From Apostichopus japonicus (lineage: Eukaryota > Echinodermata > Holothuroidea > Aspidochirotida > Stichopodidae): a DNA stretch of 64,000 nucleotides. The notes beneath the pieces are model-generated. The model saw only the letters and a list, made by a program, of their open reading frames with translations. It made no database searches and was not told the DNA's origin. The stretch lies in NCBI RefSeq assembly GCF_037975245.1, contig NC_092576.1, forward strand, positions 16,402,111 to 16,466,110. Direction: 5' to 3'. Below, one piece after another: positions 17,527-44,726 of the stretch. Numbering within the stretch: the stretch's first letter is position 1; each line of letters starts with the position of its first letter. The position numbers were made by a program, and so were the translations under genes.

Positions 17527-20289
17527 TTTCATAGTTACCTTAGTGAAACTAACTTATAACTTCATCAGTGAGAATGTAAAATGTTAACATTTTTTATTTT
17601 ATTACAGGCATACGTTTGGGACAGTCCCATTAATTTGGCGTTTTAAATGTCCTTCCACTCTTTACTTCTCTAAAAAATGTAATTAACATTACAGGACATC
17701 ATGTAAGTTTTACAAAAATTAAGATGATGGGCTTGGCGGATGGCTATGGTTTTTTGAGCATTTGAGCAATAGGCTTTTAAGAGGTTGAGACTTCAAATGA
17801 TAAGTGGGCCAATCAGAGGAATGAGCACACATTGACAGTAGGAAGCACTGTTATAAGTATCCCAATTTGGGTGCTATGGTTCATAGAAATGTATGAGTCT
17901 GTCTTTTGCATACATTTGTTTAGCTAATTAAACACATTATCAAGCGTTGGGGGTTAAAGGAGCACGGAGTATGAGAGTGAATCATGTGGACAGTTTTGCA
18001 ACTTTTGACTAAACTGATGTTACAACTACCCTTGGTGTGAATGTACCAGAGGTGTACAACACGCTTGGTCACTGCACACTCGAAATGGGGAGCACTGTTA
18101 ATATCCCCAGCTGCCTTCCAGGGTGCTTTAAATTATTTGTGTGTTCCTAATGTGACTTACTACTTTTGAGTATAGTTAACACATATACTAGAAGGACCAG
18201 CTTAGGTCACTTCACCACCTCTGGGAGCTTAAATGGCAGGAAGACATCTAATGTCATCCCTAGCCTATTGTTGGTGAAGTGGTGGTGGAATCAGTGTAAA
18301 CTGATTCAAACATACTTTGTGAAAACAAATTGGGAAAGGAGGATTGTTGCTCTCTACCATTTAAGTAGTTAACAAATTATGCAAGTTCAGTTGAATTCAC
18401 AGTAAGTACAACTACCTGGCCTTTATATACAGAGCAAAAAGGTCATACATATACTGATAACAGTATTATTACTTTTAGCCCTTCAATTTTGTCTTCACTC
18501 TCTCTCATTGTTTGTAATTTTAACTGTTAGTTTCTGAAAGCTTTTTGCCACATTCAACGTTCTGATGATATGTTACAGGACTTCATGATTTTTTGAGTGA
18601 GGCGAGTGTGGTGGTGATAAAGGTAGTTGTGTGTTGGCTGTCATCTGGATGAAGACATTCCTCAGCAAACTTTTCTTGGAAAGAAAGCTATTCATGCATG
18701 TTCTCTCGAAGGAATCGAGAATAAACCTCAAAACCACTTAGCACATAACACCAAATATAACTGCCAGGATCAAAAATATTATGTACTTCTTTATTTCATC
18801 ATTGTTATTTTAGCGATGACTTAATTTGTTGGTTTAAGTTAGAAAGTATATATTTTTTCTGTTAGATTTTTAACGACCTTATACATTTTAATACCCATAA
18901 CAAATGTTTGATCATTGTTGCAGAATGACACAGTTTTTGAGTTTGTGTTCGTGTAGTTTCAATCATTAAGCAGTCAAAGAAAAAATAATTTGGTTTCTGA
19001 ATGTGCTTGGTCCTTATTAACTTTATGTCTTTAATGGTTTAAGTAACAGTTTGAAGGAAAGTTGTTATTCTGAAAGCAATAAAGCAGAACAATATTTAAC
19101 AGTGTTTACAGTGTAATAGTTGAATTTAGGTGCTGCAACACAGGTACATATGTTGCAAAAAGATCAGTTTTACTGGCCCACAAAAGTATCATAACCATAC
19201 ATTAAAAAGAGTCAATGATTATGTGTTGAACCAAAGTAGTTAAGGTAGCCTGATGTTTAGGTTGAACACAATATATGTTTATCATTGATTGGTAAAGCGT
19301 TTTATTCAGCTTGCAAGATCTTGTAAATATGTTTGTGGTGCTAATCCATCAGATTTTGGTTTTCAGTTGATCGTTGTTAAGAGCATCCTCAGCATTTCCA
19401 TGTTTGTTCTGTCATTGCTCCTATGAATTGTGTTTTCTTTGAGTTTTCCATGACTTTTTCTCTGACACCATGGGATTATGCAAACAATCTTTATCTATCT
19501 TCTCTAACATATGTTTTTATCTTTGTTGAGTTTAAAATAAAGACATGTTTGCTTGTTCTAGAACGAAGAACACTTCTTTCGATAGTTGGTTTTATTTCAT
19601 TGAGTAAATTCCTATTTAGTGTAGCATGCTACATTGAGGGCCGATACAGCTTACCTCCCAAATGTTCATTGGGAGCATGCACAGTTAATTATCTCACAAT
19701 GTGACTATTCATGTAAGATGTTCAGCAAGTCTCAATGAGAGATAACAGGCCAGGTCTAGATAAACTGATGGTAGCAGAATGTACCAAACATGTGACAATG
19801 AAATATACATAGGCACGTAGGGGACTACTCGAAAGAAGAACCCTCTCTTCATTGTCCCTAGTTGGAGGCCAAGCAGTATATGTAAACATTTTGTTGCCAT
19901 GCAGATGTATGCATGGCTAACAAAACCCAACATTGTCATGTAAATTCATGATATGGACAACCATGCAATGACATCCCTCACATTTATTTCTAAAACTTGT
20001 GATTAAAGATAGAGGTAAGCGGGAACAATAAAACAATAGGATGTCCTCGATTTGAATGTAACAGGTACCTATCCTACACTAAAATGACAGTAACATACAA
20101 AATGGGGACAAGCCCCAATCTCATGTTAAGGGCACTATACTCTGCGTGTCCACACTTGGGTGGTAAGGGACCCTTCCTGGAATGAAGCATAATTCGGACT
20201 GATTAAATAGCCACCTTGAAGAGTCAGAGGGTAATGACGCCAGTGCAGCTAATATTTTAGCCATATGACCCTTAGAACAAATATCCCCG
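17527..20289. other. Gene-free sequence
   Basis: Short open frames without family features. Nothing recognisable is seen on either strand. Confidence 0.4.
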
Positions 20290-22002
20290 ATTATCCTACA
20301 TGTAATATACGGAATGTATATGCTGGTGTAGATGTGGGTCAATGGTGTAAGAAGACCTATACAGGTTCCCTAAAAAAGTTGATTACTGTCTCTAAACAAT
20401 ATCTGTTCTACCATAACTCAGTACCACCAATGGGAATATTGATGGGAACATGGGGATGCAGCCCGAGAATACCAATAAATTGAAGAGTTGAATAAAGCTT
20501 ATATCATTATTATATAATAACTATATTCATCGTTGTTCCAGGAAGTTTCCAAGTAGTCTCAGAATGTCATACGTTACACGCGTATTTCCGGAAAATGAGT
20601 ACCTCTGTAAGGTCACGATTGACTCTCCGAGATGATCTTGTGTAGCCCATCTGGAGACTTTCCATGAAAAGGACGAGGAATAATGAATGTTGTACATACC
20701 TTTTTCCTCGTTGCATATCTAAATGTAATGTTTTGTCACTCATAACACTTATCTACCTATACGACTTCACTTTATTGCTTCGTACTAAAATGTAACCTCT
20801 CCGTTTTGTCTTCAGAAACAAGTCACCTCGAAAAGCTATACAGCATCGCTAGTCTTACAAAGGTAACAATAGCTATGTTGCAATACGTACTCCTTAAATT
20901 GTACATCCGATCTCAGAAAAAAAAACAATTTTGTTGGCACATTAATATTTAACCGTTGATGTATCTTACTTGTACATATTTTGGCTACAGTCGTGTATAG
21001 AATATTTTACCTCTCGACATTTTGGCCAAGTTGATTGTATCATTTCCTATGAGGGATGCACCGATACAAAGTTACCATCTACTATGTCACATGAAAAGTA
21101 CATGTAAGCAGGGAAATATCCACGTATACTTCTACAAGGGTCTAACCAACGCAATAAGTAATCTATGGAGATCATCCAACCCCTACTCACCGCCCCCAGC
21201 CCCCCTCCACTCTAAGCGCACCCGAAACCACCAAGACTGACAGGCAATATTACTCACGCAGTTGTTAAGCGGTGTAAGACGTTCATTGCTTATCCTATAT
21301 ATTTTTTGTAGTCATTAGTATAACCCAGTGTTTTTGTTGAAACCAATTTTAGATCCACCGGTTGATATAGTTCTTAGTTTAAAGAAGAAGACATTGTGCT
21401 ACTAACCAAACTACATAATCTATGGCCACTACTACGGTGCTAAATAATAGAATTACAAGACAGTTTGTGTTGCAGACATAATCCATTATCATCGTATTGA
21501 TGATATTGGTAATGGTAATATTGGTTTTGTGCCTCTTCAATGGTCTATTCGAAACAACTAAATACCTTGTATGCGTTTTCTCGTATGTATTAGCTGCGTT
21601 AAAAATGATAAAAATATTAAACTTTCATGATATTTGTGTAAACTATACAACTACACATCTTAATTTATAACTGTACACCATATTATGCTATGCTTTGATG
21701 TGTAATGTTTTGTTATGTTATTACATACCATATTATACTATCATGTTATATTTCTTATACTGTACTGCATATATTATGTTATAAATGTTATGCTGCACTA
21801 TAAGTTGTGCTTTCTTTAAATGTGTCTAAAATGTCAAACGAGTTATTGTTTTATTGAAGGATGACTTTAGGAATAAAGTTAAGTTTGCTATGTTGTAGAT
21901 CATTGCTTATATATTCTGCGATGTCTGAGATTTTGAATCAAGACAGAAAAGACATTCTCACGTTTGTCCTGAACAACTGTACCCTGAGCTGATAACACGT
22001 AA

Positions 22003-22350
22003 TCTGTTATATGTAGATAAAACCTGACTGAGAGTGTTGGGTCGTCTATTCGTCATATGTTATATGTAGATACCACCTGACTGGGAGTGTCGGGTCGTTT
22101 TTTCGTCATCTGTTATATGTAGATAAAACCTTACTCAGAGTGTCGGGTCGTCTTTTCGTCATATGTTATATGTAGATATCACCTGACTGAGAGTGTTGGG
22201 TCGTCTTTACGTCATCTGTTATATGTAGATATCACCTGACTGAGAGTGTTTGGTCGTCTTATCGTCATCTGTTATATGAAGATATCACCTGACAGAGTGT
22301 TTGGTCGTCTTATCGTCATCTGTTAAATGTAGATATCACCTGACTGAGAG
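22003..22350. repeat. 53-bp minisatellite
   Basis: Six to seven tandem units built from 'tctgttatatgtagata', 'cacctgactgagagtgtt' and 'gggtcgtctttacgtcat'. It lies inside the part of composite repeat copy 1 that copy 2 lacks. Confidence 0.9.
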
Positions 22351-22439
22351 TTATACCATTACTTGTCTAATATCTCATTACTTTGTAATTAACTGTAATT
22401 GTAATTATGCAGAGGATGTAATAACCTGTCCAAAAGAGT

Positions 22440-22640
22440 CATCACCAGGTTTATTGAATTACCAACAGTTTAAAGTTTTTGCCACCAGACTAACTTTAGT
22501 ATCAACTGTCCCATCTTTGTGTCACCTAACTAATGGTAGTACCAACTGTCCAATGTTGAGCCACCTGACTAACTGTAATATCTACTGGCAAATGTGTGTG
22601 CCACCTGACAAACTGCATCAACTGTTCAGTAATGTTTTGT
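22440..22640. repeat. 40-bp minisatellite, short array
   Basis: Diverged units of the form 'gccacctgactaactgtag' then 'tatcaactgtccaatgtt'. The expanded version of the same array is at 55880-56540. Confidence 0.75.
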
Positions 22641-22860
22641 TTTACCCAAAATGTTAACATTTAGATCATTAGACTGTAGACTCACTGTCATCTGAGCGTA
22701 AATTATTTTCCTTTTTTATTGAGATGACGTAATAAATCCATCTTGGACTTGATTGAAATATTCTGTTTTACTACGTTACTCCTTTTTAATGGATTTCATA
22801 TTACTGTTGTCTCAAGCAAATTACTATATCCATATAGGAGTGCTTGTGGCAGGTTTTAAA

Positions 22861-24205
22861 AAATTATTTGGAAATTTAATCGGTGGTCCTGCCAATGTAA
22901 TCTAAGGGTTTCTCCCTGGGAGGGGATATGTTTCCAAGAGTGATGTCCCCCGTTTGCATTCTACAGATCAAAATAGCCTGGTTTAGGTTTATATTTAGGT
23001 TGGTTTCGAAGATAATAGGGTAGAGATCACAAATAATATCGTCTCTAATAATATGGATGGAGTGGATTTGGAGCCACGTGATCAGAGCAAACAATCATAC
23101 GAAGGTGTTTCTCGGAAAATCTGATAGTCTAGGGTATGTACTTGGGTGTTATCTAGTTTTGTCTCATTCAGAGAAATGATATCAAGGGTGCTGGCTAAAC
23201 TTTTTGATTACCATTTGAAACTGACATTGCTTGAGACTGCGTGCGTTTACACATCGTAGATCAGTACATACTAAGTGGAATCACCGACTCTCTCTAACCA
23301 CAAGAGGTGACTTGCGATAACATAAACAAAATATGTTAATAGGTGTTCTCATTCTTGAATTATTACGGTAGGTCTTGATGGCCTAGAATCCCCAAAGAAA
23401 AAAGGAGGGAATGGGAGGGGTATTGGACATGATTTTTATGCAATGATACAGACGTAATGAGTTATTGACACATGCGTCGGTAGAGACAACAACAGTGCAC
23501 CATGTCTTCTTTGATTTGGCAGCTTTCAGTTTGGTCATTCTGCTTTTCATATGATATGTACCTTTAGTAGACTAATGGAGAAATATATTTGATAGTTGTA
23601 AAACTATAAATTAAAGTTATAAGATCGCATTCTTTTAGTTAGTGCTATATACTGCCGAACAAATATTATTGATATTTACAAGGGATATCTTCAAGCATTG
23701 CATTCAATATATAATATGGAAAGATTATATTGTTGTATTGTTGGAAAATCATATATGAGATACTTTTCACGAACAATGCATACAATATTTCATGTTCCAT
23801 AAAAATTGATAAAATAAAATAAAATGAACGGCTGTAAAGTAAACAAGGTTGTTCTTAATGAAAATCTTCCTGCTTAAGTAGTCATTACTAATTTTCTAAC
23901 ATATTTCATTAATTTGCTATCCGAAACATGTGAAGTGTCACCTATTTATAATGTTAATGTTAAGAAACATAATATGTCACGGTCAAATATTCTACTTGAT
24001 TCAGTGTGCAGTGTAACTTCTTTTATCAAATACACACCACAACAGAAAGCTACATTGTTGACTCGTTCATTTTTAATTACATTATAAAAAGCATATGTTT
24101 CAGAAAGCGGAGTTCTTTTTAAACAGTTTGTCTACAGTTGCCTTGGAGCTCTCACACTTTCTAGGAGATGCATATGGTATATCTGTATTGCATGAACAAT
24201 GGTTA
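22861..24205. other. 3' flank of the ion-channel gene, no features seen
   Basis: Sequence downstream of the minus-strand channel gene. No further exon was found, and no canonical AATAAA close to the stop codon on that strand. Confidence 0.4.
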
Positions 24206-38334
<14,129 letters not shown>

Positions 38335-38340
38335 GATGCT

Positions 38341-39060
38341 CCGATTATGAAGATGCCACAGCTCATCCAAACCCAAAACTATATAAATCAAAGAATGAAA
38401 GAAGATATGCTATGTTTCGATTCATATAGCTTTCTTTTATATGCTGGTGTCCTACTTTATCAGGAATAATCAACATATATGAAAACAACACCTACGTAGG
38501 TGTCTCTCAGCAAACGACTGTAAAAATGCTTTTGATAACATTTAAGTCGTTTAGTGGGTTCAACTTCAATCTGCCAACGCTGTATGTACCCACTCAAAGG
38601 TGACATTGCAATAGCAGTATGCATTTATTTCGACTTATGCAAGCACTAGCAACTGTTCAGTCGGTTCAACTGCCAATTGTACCGTATCTATCCCTGTATT
38701 TACTCGGTCAACGGTATTTTTGATGTACTGACAGCACTCTCTACCATGGCTACCGTTCTTCAGACATAATATTTTTTTCAGAGGTGGTTCTACTGCTTGG
38801 ATATCGTTATGAATTGATGGGACAAATATGTTGGCTTAATTGTGATGACCTAGTTAAAGTTGTTCTAAGTATGACCATTTGAACTCTTAATATCTAAATG
38901 AAGGGTTCATTATGTAGATCTATCTGAATTGAGCAGGACAGGCTTTCGCAACCGACGACCGTTTACATTAGATTTGTGAGTTTTCTTAATAGGAAAACAA
39001 TCCGCGAAACCAAAAGCCTTTTGATGTCTAGTCATGATGCTAAATCAAACTACTTTTGGA
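38341..39060. other. Upstream region of the channel gene
   Basis: Intergenic sequence with the TATA-like motif at 38380-38388 on the minus strand. No other exon is seen; the LINE ORF1 remnant starts at its right end. Confidence 0.4.
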
Positions 39061-39500
39061 TGCAAGCACCCTCCATAACTCTGATAACGCTTACTTAAGG
39101 GAAGAAATATCATCATTTAAAGAGTCACGTGAAGAGCATATTCAGATGTTTGACGAGCAAGCCATTATTACAAAACAAAAAGGAACGATTTTCACTCCGC
39201 AATAATATTCGAATTATTGGACTAAAGTATCAGAAGGACGAAGATTGTTTGAAAATGGCTACCAATGTATTCGCCAAAGCTGGAATCCCAAATTGTAAAA
39301 CTGAGAGGGTCATCGTAATGACACACATGTTCAAGGGCAAAGGCGTCACTTGCTGGTAAAAGTGTCTTCATACCAAGACAATATAGTTATTTTCAAAATG
39401 CTAGACAAAAGAAGATGGACAAGGAAGGTGAATGAGATGTCCCACCAGGGGATCATATTACGGTTTAGCGGAGGCTGCTAGAGATAGGCGAATGTAAAGC
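39060..39500 (+). pseudogene. ORF1 remnant of the second Tx1-like LINE
   Basis: A coiled-coil-like Glu/Lys-rich stretch is followed by NNIRIIGLKYQKDEDCLKMA and FAKAGIPNCKTERV, then KVxxHKT-like remnants. This is the RNA-recognition-type core of L1/Tx1 ORF1 proteins (family pattern NNIRIIGL..). At least three frame breaks or stops. Confidence 0.7.
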
Positions 39501-39924
39501 ATTTCGATTTTGAACAGTAGAAGCCTCTTCCAACCAAGGATCGGCTCAAAATTTATCGATGTTTATCTCTTAGTTTCGATTAAAGTGTTAACAGTTTCCT
39601 GTTTGTTTGCTTTTGCTGTTACTGCTGTGCTGAGGTATGTCCTCGTTAAACATTGCCACCTGAGCCTTTTCAGTAGTCACCAAGGTGCCCTTGTTTGCGC
39701 CACAATATGGCGTCGTATTTTTTTAACTTTTAGTAGTGACAACATCGATTCGTTTCCTTAGCTGCTTCGCTATTCCTACAAGTTGGATTGATTCCTTATG
39801 TATTCACCCTTCACCCTCCGTTTGAACTTTTCAACAGACACTCCGTGTTTTCGTATTTTTCATCTTGCGTGTTTTATAATTTTGAGCCCTACAAACTTAC
39901 TACAGACATTGTTTCTACCATTCA

Positions 39925-42900
39925 ATGGCCAACGATTTAAAGTTGATCACTTTTAATGTAAGCGGGCTCAGGCAAGAAAGAAAACGGAGACAACTATTTG
40001 CAGCCCTCTACAGACGCAAATTGTACATAATTCTCTTACAAGAAACACACAGCTGTCTTACAACTAAGAAATACTTGAAAGTAGACTGGCTTGGAACTAA
40101 TCTATTCTCGCATGGGACAACTGTAAGTCGTAGAGTTTTTATTTCTTATTAATCCTAGTTTAACTTTAAATATTAATAAGCAGGAACGTAGTTCATTCGG
40201 TAGATTTATAATAGCAGGTATTTAAGTTCATAATCGTATTTTTACGCTTGCATGCATTTATGCCTCTAATACTGACAATCACAGCTTTTTGATGGAAGCG
40301 TCCATTATCTTAAGTAGGTTTCATGGTGATAACATTATATTTGTATGGGATTTAATCTTAGTTCTCAACTTGGAGCTCGAACAAAAAGAAGGAAACCCTA
40401 GAACCAATTTTAAAGCAAGGGAAAATTGTTTCGATTTCATGGGCACTCATGATCTTGTTGATATTTGGAGAGAGAAAAACCCACCTCTTACAAATTTCAC
40501 TTGGAGTTCTATGTCACTCCCGGTATTTATTGTAGGCTTGATTATTTCCTAGTTTCTACACATACTTGTCATGCACTAACAAACGTGATCTTCTCTCTTT
40601 ATTCAATCAGACCATTATTTTATTTGTCTCACTTTTGCAACTGGTTCTTTAAGTAGATGTCAATATTGGAAACTAAACAGTTTTCTACTATATTTCCCTT
40701 ATCGACGATCTTATTCATGATGAATTTTGTAACAATATGGGTAACGACGCTTCGGAACGTTGGGAATTGTTGAAATTTAAAATTCGTTCAGCCAGTAGAA
40801 AGCATTCTAAGCTGAGGCCAAAGACCGTAGCAGCAAATAAAAAGAGCTAATAGATAAAACTGCTGTTCTTGAACAACAGATGTATACAGCTGAGTCTTCG
40901 GAAATTCTTTCTCATCCTAAAATTCCTCCAAGTGATTTAATTTCTTATTACAATTACAAGCTCCAGGGTACGATTATTAGATTGCGGGCAAGATCGATGG
41001 AAGAAGGGGAAAATGCAAAATATATCATAAATTTAGAAAATAGAAACAAATCCCTAAATGATATTCATAAACTTCAAAACGGTGATGGTCTACTCCTATC
41101 TGAAAAAAATGATATCTTACTCGAGACTAAAAATGATGACAAGACCATATATAGTTCCAGTGAATGCTTTCTTATACTTTTTCAATGAACACTCTACTCA
41201 GCAGGCACCAGTTGAGGATGAGGCATCTGTCGACGGCAAACTCTCTTTGGATGAATGTTCTCAAGTCATTAGCTCTATGAATAATGATAAAGCTCCCGGG
41301 AGTGATGGTTTTTCCGCTAATTTTTATAAAACATTTTTGCACTTAATAGGACAAATAGTAGCAGATTCCCTAACACTAGGTTTTGAAAAAGTCAAGCTGC
41401 ATTCTGAACAAACTAGAGGCGTAGTAACATTGTTCTTTAAAACTAACAAAGATTTTACTTCTTTAAATAATTATCGCACAATCACTCTTTTATACACTGT
41501 CTATAAGATCGGTGCTCAAGCGATTGCCTACAGATTGAAACTGGTTTCCTTCAAAATAAATTGAGAGGAGAAAATATCAGATTCGTTCTAGATCTTTTAG
41601 ATTATACTTCTCACCATAATGTCCCGGTGTTTATTTCTAGTTGATTTTGAAAAAAAAAAACGTTTAATAAACTGGAATGGAACTTTATTGACAGAACACT
41701 TACCTACCTCCAGTTTAACGGTAGCTTTAAACAGTAAGTCAATGTCTTCTATAATCATAGTACTGCTTGCATTTGCAATAATGGGCACTCTACAGGTTTT
41801 TCCCCTGTTCAAAGAGGGTTCAGGCCAGGTTACCCCCTGAGTCCGCACTTGCTTATTCTAATTACTGAGATATTGGCTTTTTAGGATTCAGAATAATAAT
41901 ACCATTGAAGGTATCACTATTAACAACAGGGAATTAAAAAGTATGCAATATGCCGACGATACTACGTTTTCCCTTGATGGTAGCAGAGAATCTATGACGA
42001 GACTCTGCGTATCCTCAATAGACTAAACCTTACTTCCGGTCTATCAATCAATGCGATGGAAATGACTTGTTTCGATTGTACTACGTGCCTAAGCTCTCCA
42101 GACTTAAAACTTGCCTTAATTTATGGTCGTCTAGGGATCCTAATGTAATTGGCAAGACTTTTGCTCTGTCTCTTTCTCTTTCTAGTTTTGCCAAATCCTC
42201 CTAGAGAGTTCATCAGGGACCTAGAAAAAAGTCATCTTTGACTTTATTGGTCGGGTAATCCCGACAAAATAAAACGTTCGGTTATTATTGATTCGATTAG
42301 CAACGGAGGGCTTAAAGTTACCCACGTCCATAGCTTTATTAACAGTTTAAAATGTACATGGATAAGAAGATATTGCAATGATAATAAAGGCCCCTGGAAG
42401 GTTTTCTTTTTCGATGTTCCCTTGAACTCTTACGGCAAGAAATCGATTATTCAGAGTAACTGTTCTAAGAACGATGTAATCAACATTAAGAAAATAATAT
42501 TTGAGGCAAATTGTTTGTGGCTGGTCTTTTTGACCTCCGAAGGACAGTTTTGGGAACCGATTGATCTGGAACAACTCATTCGCATTAACAACAGTATTAT
42601 AATGTATGATCATTTCAATACAAATATAAAGGAGTGTCGCGTCACTGCTTCTTTTATCATAGATGTAGAAATGCGTTTTCTATGAAACAGTTCTTCTTCT
42701 CAACACAGAACATTTTCTTGGCTTGGATACAGGTGCTATACACCCATACAATTTTCTTATTTTACACATGAAGTACTGCATTTATGATTGCAGACTAAGT
42801 AGACGCGTACAACATGTAAATTAGCATTTATCATTAAATTTTAATTTTAAGTTTGCAATTAGTATAGAACGTTTTAATAATTTGAGAGTGTCCAGATATG

Positions 42901-42935
42901 TAGGAAATATCGTGAAACTTTCTCTGACTTGAAAA
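39925..42935 (+). pseudogene. ORF2 remnant of the second Tx1-like LINE
   Basis: Starts MANDLKLITFNVSGLRQ with an endonuclease remnant (LLQETHS; a GDFN position now degenerate; NFKARENCFDFMGTHDLVDIW). Then come the Tx1 linker (LENRNKSLNDIHKL), RT blocks (DKAPGSDGFSANFYKTF, SLNNYRTITLLYTVYKI), a catalytic MQYADDT near 41945, and a C-terminal part aligned with the other Tx1 LINE (FFFSTQNIFLGL, HMKYCIYDC). More than ten frame breaks. The sequence between YADD and the C terminus is partly deleted. Confidence 0.8.
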
Positions 42936-43005
42936 AAAAAGTTGACTCACTGGCAAGGTCTATTCTCAATCATGTTTAAATGAATTTTTATCCATTCACC
43001 CCATT

Positions 43006-43341
43006 TGTATGCTTGTCTTTGTAATGTTATTGAATATGAATTTAGATGTACGTGTCCAAACGATACACTACATTGTAGAATCTGCACCTGTTTGTTATTG
43101 AGCTGTGCATTTGCATATCGGTATATAAGAATTAAAGCATGCAGTCTGCTCGTCCTTGTTCACCCTGTCTCTCCATCTGTCAACACGTAGTCTTGGACAT
43201 GTCGTCCTATAACTGTGCTACATCTGTCCTGTACAGCATGACTATGTAACGCAATAAAATATAACTGGTTAATACTCAACGTCGACTGTGTTCTACTTGA
43301 TCGCTTCAAGAACTCATATATCTAAACAAAGAAACATGACA
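43006..43341 (+). mobile_element. 5' LTR of a Gypsy retrotransposon (left edge approximate)
   Basis: The right edge is set by the primer-binding site that follows. Inside are a TATA box (TATATAAG, about 43120), CA/CT-rich sequence where transcription would start, and a polyadenylation signal (AATAAAA, near 43252), in the normal LTR order. The left edge is placed at TGTATG only because LTRs start with TG; no second LTR is present in the window to prove it. Confidence 0.55.
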
Positions 43342-43357
43342 TGGTGCCAGCGAATGG
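43342..43357 (+). promoter_or_regulatory. Retrotransposon primer-binding site
   Basis: TGGTGCCAGCGAATGG starts with the TGG expected to pair with a tRNA 3' CCA end and follows directly on a CA that would end the LTR. Which tRNA matches cannot be decided by eye. Confidence 0.6.
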
Positions 43358-44301
43358 AAAGCAGTCCATAGAAATAGATAGTCGCTAAGGCATAAAAGTC
43401 TTCGAAGCACGTTAGAGTAAGTTACACTATATAGTGAGTGCGCCGCTGGGAAGACAGGGTGCAAGCCACGAGGCGGACGTGTAACAAAAAACGTCATTTT
43501 AGTTACATTAAGTTTGACCGGACTTATATTTATTTCATCAGTGGAAGTTTGCCATATACTAATTACGTGAAACAACAGTACTGGCATAGCATCAGAGTCT
43601 AGAATCATGCAACTTATTCAAATTGGTACTTGTATTGTGCTGAGTGTATAACATCAGCCCAAAGAACAATCAACATTCCAGACCATTTCCTATGGTTTCT
43701 ATCCAATGCAGGATGACGACCACGCATTATTACTAAAGATGCACGAACAGGCAACGATGTACCGTCTGTGAGGAGACTGCAGCATATTCCTTTAGCGGAA
43801 TTGGCTACTTCAGTTCTGGGCTCAATAATGGAGGGTCTTCCAGTTTCCATACGTTGAAAGTGTAGTAATATTCGCCATACGCAGTGTGCTGTACAAGGTG
43901 CAAAACTTGTTTCTGGTCCAGTCTACTTGCTGTTGGAGTACAACCTCACCGTTCATGGGTACAGAAGGTGACCTGAACTGACGGAGTTCCCAACAGATAC
44001 TCTCCATGAACTAAGACGATTTATTTTATGACTGTCGTAAAATTGTTTTCATGTACTATATTGTTGCATACCTGGTAAACAAACCTGGTGAGTGTTAAGT
44101 AACATTTAGCTAAGCTCTTACAAAGTAGCCTAAGCTTGTAAGTTGTAGTATTGTCTATATGGTACAGTGCTAGTGTACTAGTGATAACATAAATACATGG
44201 GCCAATACAAGCTACGGTAAAAAAGCATAGGTATATAATCAAATCTGGAAATTTGCGAAATTCTGATCTAGTTGTTAGTATTCAAATACGTTGTTACCAA
44301 A
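43358..44301. other. Gypsy leader region, no clear gene
   Basis: About 940 bp between primer-binding site and gag. Two short minus-strand open frames (43614-43850 and 43822-44007) have no recognisable motif. The leader is long for a Gypsy element, so another insertion may hide here. Confidence 0.4.
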
Positions 44302-44726
44302 ATGGGGGACTCGTATTTTGTATCCCCACCAACGTTTGATTGGAATTCAAGTGACTTACCAACATCGTTTCGAAATTTCACAAAGCATTGTTGTCTAATG
44401 TTTGATAGTCCCATGGCACAATCTACTAAATCAGGCAAGATACAAGTCACATATGTACTATTGTGGATGGGCCAGCAGAGTATTAACATTTTTGATACAT
44501 GGAATATTACAGACACACAACGTGAAAGTCGTTATGAAATCTTCAATTTGTTTGAAAAGCACTTTGAACCGAAGACAAATTATCCGCTATGTAGGTTCCA
44601 ACTTCAAAGATTCAGACAAATGCCTTCTGAAAATGTTGATGAATTCATAACCCGCTGCCGAATCCAGGGTAGTAAATGTAACTCTAATCCAACTGAGCTT
44701 GAAAGTAGACTGACTGAAAAGCTAAT
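44302..44726 (+). pseudogene. Gypsy gag, 5' part
   Basis: ATG at 44302 begins a capsid-like protein: FDWNSSDLPTSFRNFTKHC, a WMGQQSINIFDTW block, FEKHFEPKTNYPLCRFQLQR and FRQMPSENVDEFITRCR, the retrotransposon gag pattern. It is cut at EKLI by a LINE that duplicated CTAAT, and the frame continues at 48439. Confidence 0.82.

Larger units (their letters stand above)
20290..22860. repeat. Composite dispersed repeat, copy 1
   Basis: Block by block this matches 54960-56920: a fragment of the 50-bp minisatellite, 'aggttccctaaaaaagttga', 'gaataaagcttatat', 'acacgcgtat.tccg' with 'gagtacctctgtaaggtcac', 'cattttggccaagt', then a 40-bp minisatellite, and finally 'attactgttgtctcaagcaa'. About 1.2 kb present here (roughly 21240-22440, including a 53-bp minisatellite) is missing from the second copy. 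No protein is encoded. It is probably a non-autonomous transposon or a satellite-derived mobile unit. Confidence 0.8.
39060..42975 (+). mobile_element. Second Tx1-like LINE, heavily decayed
   Basis: Remnants of both ORFs are in the right order. The left end is not defined, and the right end is near the start of the Gypsy LTR. It belongs to the same clade as the LINE at 32282-36729 but is clearly a different, older family member. The parts are described as separate entries. Confidence 0.8.

Noticed and set aside
22003-22350. CRISPR-like array
   Set aside because: Units are contiguous 53-bp tandem repeats with no unique spacers, and the genome is eukaryotic.
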